Positions 1-6,718 of a stretch of 13,775 nt of DNA are shown here, in pieces. The stretch is from Thermomicrobiales bacterium (GTDB taxonomy: Bacteria > Chloroflexota > Chloroflexia > Thermomicrobiales > UBA6265). Positions within the stretch are counted from its first letter, which is position 1. Each line of letters begins with the position of its first letter. A model generated the notes under the pieces. It worked only from the letters and a program-made list of their open reading frames with translations, searched no databases and was not told the origin of the DNA. The position numbers and the translations under genes are program-made. The stretch spans positions 3,593 through 17,367 of the forward strand of contig JAUJMG010000042.1 of NCBI GenBank assembly GCA_030446955.1. Reading direction: 5' to 3'.

Positions 1-2622
1 GCGGAAACGGTCGACCTGGATGTGCTCTTCATCGGGGCGCACCCGGATGACGAGGCCTTTGGCCTCTCCACCTATGGGATTTGGAACGAGGAGGCTGGCG
101 TAACCACGGGCGTCATCACCATCACCCGTGGCGAGGGCGGGGGTAACGCCGCCGGGCCGGAAGAGGGGCCGGCGCTCGGCCTGCTTCGCGAGGCGGAGGA
201 GCGACGCGCCGTTGGCCGTGCCGGCATCCAGCATATCTACAACCTGGACAAGGTGGACTTCTACTACAACGTGAGCGCGCCACTGACAGAGGAAATCTGG
301 GGCGTTGACCAGACGTTGGAGAAGGTGGTTCGGGTGGTTCGGGCCACGCGCCCCGACGTGATCACGACGATGAACCCGTCACCGGCCCCCGGCAACCATG
401 GGCATCACCAGGTTGCCGCCCGGCTGGCGATTGAGGCCTTCTCCGCCGCGGCGGACCCCGATGTCTTTCCCGAGCAGATTCAGCAGGAGGGGCTGCTGCC
501 CTGGCGCGTTCAGAAGATCTTCCGTGGCGGGGCCGCTGGTGAGGGGCCGACGGGACCCTTGTGCGCTTCGACCTTTGTTCCGGCTGATCCCACCGATGTC
601 GTCTACGGGGTCTGGGCGGGGACATCGTCCACGCAAAATGGGGGCAAGACCTGGGCCGAGACTGAGCGAGCGGCGCAGCGCGAGTACATCTCCCAAGGCT
701 GGGGAGTATTCTCTGACGTCTCCACCGACCCGACGGCGCTCCCCTGCGACTACTTCACATTAGTCGACAGCCGGGTGCCCTACACCGCCGGGAACTCAAG
801 CCCAGCCGCAATGCTTGAGGGTGCGCTCGTCCCGGCAGAAGGCGGTTTCCCGCTCGGTACAGAGTTCTATCTAACGACCGATCGCTTCAACCTGACGCCG
901 GGCCAGTCGTTCACGGTTACCGCCCATGCCCGGGCGAGTGAGGGGCAAGCGCTGGGAGAAGCCACGGTCGAGCTTGCCGTGCCGCCTGGGTGGATGGTGG
1001 ACGGCGATGGGACGATGGCTGCGGGGCAAGCCGGGGGGGAGATGACGACCAGTTTCACCGTCTCCGTTCCGTCCGGCGCGTCGGTTAACACCCGCGTACG
1101 GATGGCTGCGTCACTCTCCGCGGGTGGCATGCAGGCGGCGACGAGTGAGGTTGTCCGCGTGGTGCCGGCTGTGCTGGGCACCGTTGAGGCGCTGCCGCAC
1201 GTCGCCCAGTTCCGCGCTTGGGCGGCGCAAGCGAACGTGCCGCAACTTGACAACCTGATCGATCCGCGTCTCTCGCTTGGCGTCGGCGAGACTCGCCCGA
1301 TCCGGGTCGACCTGACCAATTTCGGCGAGACAGCGCAATCCGGCTCCGTGGCGCTGGCCCTGCCTGAAGGCTTTTCGGTCGATGTGCCATCTCAGCCGTT
1401 CGACGGACTGGCACCCGGGGCGGCGGCGTCGGTCACCTTCAACGTGACGAACTCCGACCCCGCCCTGGCGACGGGTACCGAGGGGGGTGATTACCCCCTC
1501 ACCCTGACCACAACCAGCGGCGGCACGATCGGCACTCAACGGGCCCTGTTGAATCTGGTGCCCGTAACCACGGTTCCTCAGGCCGCGGCGGCCCCAACCG
1601 TGGACGGCGTTGAGTCTCCTGGCGAGTATCCCGGGCCCACGCTCGACCTGAGCCGGGTATGGGAGGGGGATGATCCGGACTCGCCCGCCGATGCGTCAGG
1701 CACGGCCAAGGTAGCCTGGTCCGGTGACGACCTGTACGTCCTCGTCCACGTGGTCGATGACACGGTCGGCACGGTGCTCCCGGTGAGCGATGCGAAGCGG
1801 CATTGGCGGACCGACTCGGTCGAGATCGCCGTTGACCCGCGTGGTACCTCCGAGAACACCTCGACCACCTTCAAAGTCGGCGCTTTCCCGACGACGGTTG
1901 AGGGGCAGCCGGCCGCCTACCGCGACGCTGACAACCGGCAGGGTCCAGTCGCAGAGACGGCCCCGGGGCTGCAAGTCGCGTCCCAGGTGAGCAGCCCCTA
2001 CACGGGTTACACCCTTGAAGTTCGGATCCCGCTGTCGGCGCTGCCGGCCGCCGTCGATCCGGCCCACATGACGATGAATATCTTCATCTATGACTCCGAC
2101 ACGCAGGACAAGACAGGGCAGACGCGGCTCGGGTGGTCACCGTGGCGCGGCGTCCAGGGCGATCCCTATCGATGGGGTCGGGTGACCATGGAGGGCTACA
2201 TGCCGCCCGCCGATCGACCGACCCAGCCTGCGGTACCCGTCGTTCCGCTGGAGCCGACACGTAGCGTGACTTCGCCCCAGTCGATCCTTCAGTCGGCCAT
2301 GGACGGCGTGCCACTCGCCGGTGATCGCGCCGCGCCCGCCGGCGCCGTGACGGTGACCTCCGGCCCAACCCTCTCCGGAAACACCCTCTCCGTCGATCTG
2401 CAGGGGGGCAGTGAAGGCACCGCCCACGTCTTCTTCTGGAACGGAACTGCCTCGACGGTGGGTCAGGCGCTCCCACTGACACCCGGGCAGACGCAGACGG
2501 TGACCTGGCAGCTGGACGACGCAAGCCGTGCGGCTGCGGAGCAGGGCAGTGGGATGATCCTCATCGGGTTCGAGACTGGAGACGGCGCTAAGGCCAGTCT
2601 GGCGGAGGCGGTCTCCCGCTAA
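1..2622 (+). CDS. Secreted PIG-L family de-N-acetylase with NEW3 and CBM9-like domains (5' end missing)
   Basis: Zinc-dependent de-N-acetylase of the PIG-L/LmbE family, which removes acetyl groups from N-acetylglucosaminyl compounds. The frame is open to the left edge, so the true start and probable signal peptide lie outside; GTG 22 is an internal Val. Counting from the first visible codon (873 residues): PIG-L core about 8-250 with the zinc motif AHPDDE (H14, D17) and a second His motif NHGHHQ (H133, H136). Two beta-sandwich regions resembling NEW3/alpha-galactosidase-associated domains follow, about 285-395 and 420-520, each with a PPGW- or PEGF-type strand. A CBM9/DOMON-like sugar-binding domain spans about 530-733 (starts PTVDG, later DSVEIAVDP). 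A further beta-rich tail runs to the end. Pro/Ala/Thr-rich linkers fit an exported protein. Family call is firm; the exact substrate is unknown. It ends at TAA, 30 bp before a strong hairpin. Confidence 0.88.
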   Translation, partial: AETVDLDVLFIGAHPDDEAFGLSTYGIWNEEAGVTTGVITITRGEGGGNAAGPEEGPALGLLREAEERRAVGRAGIQHIYNLDKVDFYYNVSAPLTEEIWGVDQTLEKVVRVVRATRPDVITTMNPSPAPGNHGHHQVAARLAIEAFSAAADPDVFPEQIQQEGLLPWRVQKIFRGGAAGEGPTGPLCASTFVPADPTDVVYGVWAGTSSTQNGGKTWAETERAAQREYISQGWGVFSDVSTDPTALPCDYFTLVDSRVPYTAGNSSPAAMLEGALVPAEGGFPLGTEFYLTTDRFNLTPGQSFTVTAHARASEGQALGEATVELAVPPGWMVDGDGTMAAGQAGGEMTTSFTVSVPSGASVNTRVRMAASLSAGGMQAATSEVVRVVPAVLGTVEALPHVAQFRAWAAQANVPQLDNLIDPRLSLGVGETRPIRVDLTNFGETAQSGSVALALPEGFSVDVPSQPFDGLAPGAAASVTFNVTNSDPALATGTEGGDYPLTLTTTSGGTIGTQRALLNLVPVTTVPQAAAAPTVDGVESPGEYPGPTLDLSRVWEGDDPDSPADASGTAKVAWSGDDLYVLVHVVDDTVGTVLPVSDAKRHWRTDSVEIAVDPRGTSENTSTTFKVGAFPTTVEGQPAAYRDADNRQGPVAETAPGLQVASQVSSPYTGYTLEVRIPLSALPAAVDPAHMTMNIFIYDSDTQDKTGQTRLGWSPWRGVQGDPYRWGRVTMEGYMPPADRPTQPAVPVVPLEPTRSVTSPQSILQSAMDGVPLAGDRAAPAGAVTVTSGPTLSGNTLSVDLQGGSEGTAHVFFWNGTASTVGQALPLTPGQTQTVTWQLDDASRAAAEQGSGMILIGFETGDGAKASLAEAVSR

Positions 2623-2651
2623 ACGTGGGTACATCGCGCGGTTGAACCAGC

Positions 2652-2688
2652 CACCCTTCGCGGGCCACCATCTGGCTCGCGAAGGGTG
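2652..2688 (+). terminator. Perfect 16-bp hairpin after the PIG-L gene
   Basis: The arms CACCCTTCGCG and CGCGAAGGGTG pair perfectly. The stem continues inward through one G-T wobble and GCCA/TGGC, giving 16 bp around a 5-nt loop (CCATC). It lies 30 bp after the PIG-L stop. No clear T-run follows (only ATTCGTG), so it is either a U-poor terminator or an mRNA 3'-end stabilising structure. Confidence 0.65.
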
Positions 2689-2727
2689 ATTCGTGGGTGC
2701 CCAGCTGCGGCGGGCTGCGAATTCGGT

Positions 2728-2757
2728 TTGCTCCTGGGCTGCCCACAGGGCTATCAT
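2728..2757 (+). promoter_or_regulatory. Possible sigma-70-type promoter for the kinase/GH4 unit
   Basis: TTGCTC (2728-2733) and TATCAT (2752-2757) are separated by 18 bp, between the hairpin after the PIG-L gene and the kinase start. A second, weaker candidate is TTGCCC (2812-2817), 17 bp, TAGAGA (2835-2840). That one would start transcription almost at the TTG codon, giving a nearly leaderless message. Neither is close to consensus; the call rests on spacing and position only. Confidence 0.3.
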
Positions 2758-2835
2758 CATTACGATTGTTGCCCTCGTCACTGCGCCGGGTGGACCATCA
2801 CCGCTGGCAGCTTGCCCCAAGTGTCACTCTGGCCT

Positions 2836-2841
2836 AGAGAG
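2836..2841 (+). promoter_or_regulatory. Ribosome binding site that fixes a TTG start
   Basis: AGAGAG lies 7 nt upstream of TTG 2849. From this TTG the protein begins MSYDVLVIGRP, where PfkB proteins normally begin (first strand of the Rossmann-like fold). The upstream in-frame GTG at 2693 would add 52 residues without family character and would put the start only 4 nt after the hairpin. Confidence 0.5.
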
Positions 2842-2848
2842 CTTTCCC

Positions 2849-3787
2849 TTGTCCTACGATGTCCTCGTCATCGGTCGGCCGTCCTGCGACCTCGTCTTCA
2901 CCGGTCTCCCTTGTTGGCCCACCGTAGGGCGGGAGATGTTTGCCCGCGACTTGACCGTGTCAGCGGGCGGAGCGTTCAATGCCGTGGCGGCGCTGCATCG
3001 CCTCGCCCTTCGCCCAGGATTGGTAGGCATCCTCGGCAACGATCCTTGGAGCCAACTCTGTTTGAACGCCATCCGCTCCGAAGGGGTCCCGACCGATCTC
3101 CTCCTCGTGCTCGACCGGCCTCTGCCCTCCGTCAGTGTCTGTATGACCCACTCGGGAGACCGCGGGTTTGTCACCTACGAGCCAGCGGTCGAAGAGGTGT
3201 GGGACGCATTCGCTGCACATGCCCTCGACGTGGTGGCACGGGAGTGCGCCGGCTATCTTCATTGCTGCCTGACAGACAAGCTGCCCGCCTTCGCCGCCGC
3301 CGCCCGGGCGCGTAGGATGCGCGTCCTTGTGGACTGTGGCTGGAACGAGGACTGGCTCGCCTCGGACCAGATTCGTTCGTTGATGCCGCTCGCTGATGTC
3401 GTGTTCGCCAACCAGCCCGAAGCCTCCGTTATCACCGGAGAGTCGGATCCTCTCGCCGCGCTGCGGCGGTTCGGGAAGCTGGCGCCCTTTGTGGTGATGA
3501 AGCGGGGCGCGGCGGGTTCCTCGGCGGTGATGGAAGGCCGCGAATACCACGCGTCGACGGAGCCAGTCGAGGTGGTCGACGCCACGGGTGCGGGGGACTG
3601 CTTCAACGCTGGGTTCCTGTATGGATGGCATCACGGCCTCCCGGTGGAGTCCTGCCTGCGCTTGGGGAACATCTGTGGCGGAATGAGTGTTTCCGTGCCG
3701 GGCGGCTATGCCGGCGCACCGACTGAAGCCGAATTGCTGCTCCGGGCCAAGCGCTACGGTATCTCGCCGGCAGCGGCCGGCGCATAG
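2849..3787 (+). CDS. PfkB-family carbohydrate kinase
   Basis: ATP-dependent sugar (or nucleoside) kinase of the ribokinase/PfkB family; it transfers phosphate from ATP to a sugar hydroxyl in the cytoplasm. From the TTG start it has 312 residues, the usual family length. Both family signatures are present: GGAFNAVAALHRLA near residues 40-53 (sugar-binding lid region) and DATGAGDCFNAGF near 244-256, with D250 as the expected catalytic base and the GAGD anion hole. FANQPEA (about 186-192) and VMKRGAAGS (about 216-224) are typical of the ATP-binding half. An in-frame GTG at 2693 gives a longer reading with no family match, so TTG is preferred. Its stop is 13 bp before the GH4 glycosidase, so the two are very likely co-transcribed. 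The substrate cannot be read from sequence; fructose, 2-keto-3-deoxygluconate or amino-sugar-like substrates are possible. Confidence 0.88.
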   Translation: MSYDVLVIGRPSCDLVFTGLPCWPTVGREMFARDLTVSAGGAFNAVAALHRLALRPGLVGILGNDPWSQLCLNAIRSEGVPTDLLLVLDRPLPSVSVCMTHSGDRGFVTYEPAVEEVWDAFAAHALDVVARECAGYLHCCLTDKLPAFAAAARARRMRVLVDCGWNEDWLASDQIRSLMPLADVVFANQPEASVITGESDPLAALRRFGKLAPFVVMKRGAAGSSAVMEGREYHASTEPVEVVDATGAGDCFNAGFLYGWHHGLPVESCLRLGNICGGMSVSVPGGYAGAPTEAELLLRAKRYGISPAAAGA

Positions 3788-3800
3788 GAAGGTCGAGACG

Positions 3801-5213
3801 GTGAAGCTGTTGCTGCTTGGCGCCGGCATCCGGACTCCGCTGCTCCTCCATGGCCTAATCCGACGGCAGGAGACCTTGAACCTGTCTGAGGTTGCTCTTT
3901 ACGACGACGACCCCGCACGGCTCGCGACCATGGGAGCTGTTGCTACCGCCTTCGGCGAGAAGCACGGCGCGCGCTTCACGATCTCCTATGCGGATGATTT
4001 GGCGAAGGCGGCGCGCGGCGCCGGTTTTATCTTCAGTGCGATCCGCGTGGGTCAGGAGCGCAACCGCATCCTGGACGAGCGCATTCCTTTGCGTCATGGC
4101 GTACTTGGTCAGGAGACGACCGGGCCCGGTGGCTTCGCCATGGCGTTGCGCACCATCCCCGTTCTGCTCCGCTATGCCCGGACGCTTGAGGCAGTCGCCC
4201 CGGAGGCCTGGCTCGTCAACTTCACCAACCCGGCCGGGGTCATCACGCAGGCGCTGCTCGACCACACGGAGCTCCGGGTCGTCGGAATTTGCGACACACC
4301 GCCGGCTATGCGAGCCAGCTTAGCCCAGTTCCTAGGCCGACCTGAGGACGATCTCTTCCTCGACTACTTCGGGCTGAACCACCTGGGCTGGGTGCGCAGG
4401 GTTCTGGTGGACGGTCAAGATGTGCTTCCCGACCTTCTGGATCGCTACGAAGGGCTTGCCGCCGAAGGTCATGAGTGGGCCCTGTTTGAGCCCGAGTTGG
4501 TCCGCTCCTACGGGATGCTTCCGAACGAGTACCTGTATTACTACTACTATCGTGAGCAGGTCGTGGCCAATATCCAGGCCTCGGGAAGCACCCGCGGCGA
4601 GCAGATCCTGGGGATCAATGAGCCGCTATGGCGGGAGCTTGGCGACCAGATGGCAGCGGGAAGGGTCGAGGACGCTCTGCAGACGTACGAGCGGCGTATG
4701 GCCTCCCGCAACCAGACCTACATGGCGCGCGAGAGCGGCCGGCTCTCTTCGGAGGCGGAGGAAGGGACTGGGAGCGGGGGAACCGATGCTTCCGTCTTCG
4801 CTGGGGAGGGCTACGCGGGTCAGGCGATGGCCGTCATGGCGGCGATCGTCCGGGGCGAGAAGGCGACTCTCGTGCTCAACGTTCGCGGTCAATCCTCCTG
4901 GGGCGATCTTGCACCGGACGATGTAGTCGAGACGCCGACCCTGGTTGACCAGCAGGGGCCCCGCCCCCTAGCACAGGCACCGATGCCGGAGTCTGTCCGG
5001 CCGCTCATTACGGCAATCAAGGCCTATGAGCGGCTGACCATTGAGGCGGCGGTGACGGGGTCGTATGCCGCCGCGGTCAAGGCGCTGACCATCCATCCGT
5101 TGGTCATGTCCTACTCCCTGGCGCGCTGCATCGTCGACGAGTACCTACAGGCGCACCAGGCCTTTCTGCCCCAATTTAGTGACCGAGGTGCGGCCGCACA
5201 TCCTCCCCTCTGA
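3801..5213 (+). CDS. Glycoside hydrolase family 4 (6-phospho-beta-glucosidase-like)
   Basis: NAD+- and divalent-metal-dependent glycosidase that cleaves by oxidation, elimination and re-reduction instead of classical acid/base hydrolysis. Length is 470 residues from GTG 3801, near the family norm of 420-480. The AGGAAGG ribosome site overlaps the kinase stop and sits 8 nt before the GTG. Landmarks: N-terminal NAD-binding strand LLLLGAGIRTP (3-13), then DERIPLRHGVLGQETTGPGG (92-111), NFTNPAG (140-146), the metal Cys in GICDTPP (C164) and the metal His in GLNHLG (H194), and a Tyr-rich helix YLYYYYYREQ (244-253) in the position of the conserved active-site Tyr region. The motif is CDTP where many 6-phospho-beta-glucosidases have CNxP. 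Most characterised relatives act on 6-phospho-glycosides delivered by a PTS, yet only a PfkB kinase is beside it. Family certain, substrate open (6-phospho-beta-glucoside or a free glycoside). Confidence 0.9.
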   Translation: MKLLLLGAGIRTPLLLHGLIRRQETLNLSEVALYDDDPARLATMGAVATAFGEKHGARFTISYADDLAKAARGAGFIFSAIRVGQERNRILDERIPLRHGVLGQETTGPGGFAMALRTIPVLLRYARTLEAVAPEAWLVNFTNPAGVITQALLDHTELRVVGICDTPPAMRASLAQFLGRPEDDLFLDYFGLNHLGWVRRVLVDGQDVLPDLLDRYEGLAAEGHEWALFEPELVRSYGMLPNEYLYYYYYREQVVANIQASGSTRGEQILGINEPLWRELGDQMAAGRVEDALQTYERRMASRNQTYMARESGRLSSEAEEGTGSGGTDASVFAGEGYAGQAMAVMAAIVRGEKATLVLNVRGQSSWGDLAPDDVVETPTLVDQQGPRPLAQAPMPESVRPLITAIKAYERLTIEAAVTGSYAAAVKALTIHPLVMSYSLARCIVDEYLQAHQAFLPQFSDRGAAAHPPL

Positions 5214-5238
5214 GCACTTGAAAATCTTTCCTCAGACA

Positions 5239-5263
5239 CCTGCCACTGCGTCATGCCGGCAGG
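5239..5263. terminator. Weak stem-loop between convergent genes
   Basis: CCTGCC (5239-5244) pairs with GGCAGG (5258-5263) around a 13-nt loop, in the 154-bp gap between the convergent GH4 gene and the small minus-strand gene. It has no T-run on either side. Position favours termination but the structure is weak. Confidence 0.25.
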
Positions 5264-5367
5264 CTATCCGCGGGTTCTCGCTGCCGTCCGGCCGACCACT
5301 TGGTCCGTGTTTGAAAGGCAGCTGAATCCGGCTCAAGACCTGGCCTCGGGTGGGGAACGAGTGAGTG

Positions 5368-5595
5368 CTAGGCGTCTTTCATGACCGGCAGGCCAGCCGC
5401 TTCAAGCTGACGGGCAATGCGGTCATTGTTGGCCGCAATCAGATCGGCCGCCCGCTGAAAGGCAATCTGAGCGGTCAGCCGTAGCAGATCGCCGTAGGGT
5501 CCGAGGTTCTCGACATCCTCTTGAGCTTGGTCGAGCGCATCCATGCGCTGACGGATCTCCTCCTGAAGCTCTTCCTGGGTCAGTCCGATTTTCAC
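5368..5595 (-). CDS. Small helical protein of unknown function (75 aa)
   Basis: I do not recognise a family. The start is GTG at 5595, with a near-perfect ribosome site AAAGGAG (forward 5602-5608) 6 nt upstream; a longer upstream reading would be unsupported. The protein begins MKIGLTQEELQEEIRQR and is rich in Glu, Gln, Ala, Leu and Arg with no Cys or Trp, so it is probably all alpha-helical. Its first half (about 6-30) could form a short coiled coil, and the second half (about 40-66, LTAQIAFQRAADLIAANN) an amphipathic helix. No signal peptide or membrane segment is seen. It is transcribed away from the nucleotidyltransferase gene through a 148-bp divergent region and faces the GH4 gene. Good third-position GC and the strong ribosome site argue that it is real. 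Confidence 0.65.
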   Translation of the reverse strand: MKIGLTQEELQEEIRQRMDALDQAQEDVENLGPYGDLLRLTAQIAFQRAADLIAANNDRIARQLEAAGLPVMKDA

Positions 5596-5703
5596 GGGCG
5601 GCTCCTTTGGGCGTTGTGTCCGGGTAAGCGTTGAGCAGCCGGGAGCGCTCAGCCAGGGTTCGTGTCTTGCGCCGATGGTAGATTGTAGCGTCGGGGCGCG
5701 GGA

Positions 5704-5720
5704 GCCCTCCCCGTGAGGGC
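5704..5720 (+). promoter_or_regulatory. Leader hairpin before the nucleotidyltransferase
   Basis: GCCCTC and GAGGGC pair as a 6-bp stem around CCCGT, ending 11 nt before the GGGGGAG ribosome site. It could shape the 5' leader of the nucleotidyltransferase-prmA message. In this GC-rich DNA it may also be chance. Confidence 0.25.
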
Positions 5721-5731
5721 GGATGAGCAGT

Positions 5732-5738
5732 GGGGGAG
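5732..5738 (+). promoter_or_regulatory. Ribosome binding site that decides the nucleotidyltransferase start
   Basis: GGGGGAG lies 5 nt upstream of GTG 5744. The alternative in-frame ATG at 5723 has only GAGGG 3 nt away, which is too close, and that GAGGG is part of the 5704-5720 hairpin. Starting at 5744 puts MDIILPAAGLGTRL at the N-terminus, as is usual for the family. Confidence 0.6.
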
Positions 5739-5743
5739 CATTC

Positions 5744-6718
5744 GTGGACATCATTTTGCCGGCGGCGGGGTTGGGAACGCGGTTGCGACCGCAGACGTGG
5801 AGCAAGCCGAAGCCGCTGGTGGCGGTGGCCGGGAAGCCGATGCTGGCCCATGTGCTGGACCGGCTGATGCCGCTCAATCCGAACAAGCTGGTCTTTATCA
5901 CCGGATTTCTCGGCGATCAGCTCGAAGCCTGGGCGCGGGAGCAGTACGACATCCCGCTCGCCTTCGTCGAGCAACCTCAGATGCTGGGTCAGAGCGACGC
6001 GATCGTGCGGACGCGCGGCGTGGTCGAGGGGGAGGGCCTGATGCTCTTTCCCGACGCGCTCTTCGAGGCTGACTTCTCCATTCTCCGCGAGACAGACGCG
6101 GACGGCGTGATGTTCACCAAGGAGGTAGAGGATCCGTCGGCGCTGGGCGTCGCGGTGGTGGAGAACGGCCGGATCGTGAAGCTGGTGGAGAAGCCGCAAG
6201 AGCCGGTCTCCAACCTGGCAGTCATCGGGATCTACTACTTCAGACGGATGAGTGACCTTTATGCCGCTATCGACGAGCAGATGGCGCGGGGCATCAAGCT
6301 GAAGAATGAGTATTTCATTGCCGACGCCATCCAACTCATGATCGACGGCGGCGCAAGGATCGTCACCGCGCCGGTGACGGCGTGGGAGGACTGCGGCAGC
6401 GCTGAATCGCTGCTGGCGACGAACCGGTATCTGCTCGATCGGCAAGAGGCGGGGCCGGTGAGCCGCGACGGCGCGGTGATCGTGCAGCCGTCGACTGTGG
6501 CGGAGGACGCGGTCCTGGAGCGCGCGGTGGTTGGACCTTACGCGAGCATCGGCGCGGGCGTGACGGTGCGGGACGCGGTGATCCGGGATGCGATCGTGGA
6601 GGACGGGGCGACGATCGAGACGGCGGTGGTGGAGCACGCCATCGTCGGCCGCAAGGCGCAGGTGCGCGGGCGGGCGGCGCGGCTCAATGTCGGTGACACC
6701 AGCGTGGTGGAGCTGTGA
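5744..6718 (+). CDS. Sugar-1-phosphate nucleotidyltransferase
   Basis: Cytoplasmic enzyme of the glucose-1-phosphate thymidylyl/uridylyltransferase group, joining a sugar 1-phosphate to a nucleoside triphosphate to give NDP-sugar and pyrophosphate. It has 324 residues from GTG 5744. The N-terminal Rossmann-like domain has the nucleotide loop PAAGLGTRLRP (6-16), followed by SKPKPL (20-25, with the conserved Lys). LFPDALF (101-107) has a candidate metal-binding Asp D104, where family members usually have a GDN/GDT-type motif. EKP (149-151) and WEDCGS (214-219, D216) complete the active site. The C-terminus (about 240-324) has the I/V-x-x-x-x-V periodicity of a short left-handed beta-helix (AVVGPYASIGAGVTV). 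It resembles thymidylyltransferase-like paralogues of archaea and Chloroflexota more than classical short RmlA. Nucleotide and sugar cannot be told from sequence. Its TGA overlaps the prmA GTG by 4 bp. Confidence 0.87.
   Translation: MDIILPAAGLGTRLRPQTWSKPKPLVAVAGKPMLAHVLDRLMPLNPNKLVFITGFLGDQLEAWAREQYDIPLAFVEQPQMLGQSDAIVRTRGVVEGEGLMLFPDALFEADFSILRETDADGVMFTKEVEDPSALGVAVVENGRIVKLVEKPQEPVSNLAVIGIYYFRRMSDLYAAIDEQMARGIKLKNEYFIADAIQLMIDGGARIVTAPVTAWEDCGSAESLLATNRYLLDRQEAGPVSRDGAVIVQPSTVAEDAVLERAVVGPYASIGAGVTVRDAVIRDAIVEDGATIETAVVEHAIVGRKAQVRGRAARLNVGDTSVVEL

Noticed and set aside
22..24. GTG as the start of the PIG-L gene
   Set aside because: The frame is open to base 1 and the codon sits in the first strand of the catalytic fold (VLFIGAHPDD), directly before the zinc motif. 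It is an internal Val of a gene cut by the window edge.
867..1539. Minus-strand reading frames under the PIG-L gene
   Set aside because: They are mirror frames of a GC3-biased gene, Arg/Pro/Ser-rich, without ribosome sites or motifs.
2693..2848. N-terminal extension of the PfkB kinase from GTG 2693
   Set aside because: It would start 4 nt after the terminator-like hairpin, has no family character and no good ribosome site. TTG 2849 has AGAGAG at 7 nt and gives the normal N-terminus.
3687..3800. Upstream extension of the GH4 gene inside the kinase gene
   Set aside because: The NAD-binding strand of GH4 begins right at GTG 3801, which has its own ribosome site; the extra 38 residues are out-of-frame kinase sequence.
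4535..4550. Tyr-repeat (YYYYY) as a slippage or repeat element
   Set aside because: A Tyr-rich helix at this place is a normal feature of GH4 proteins; the codons are mixed TAT/TAC and not a long repeat.
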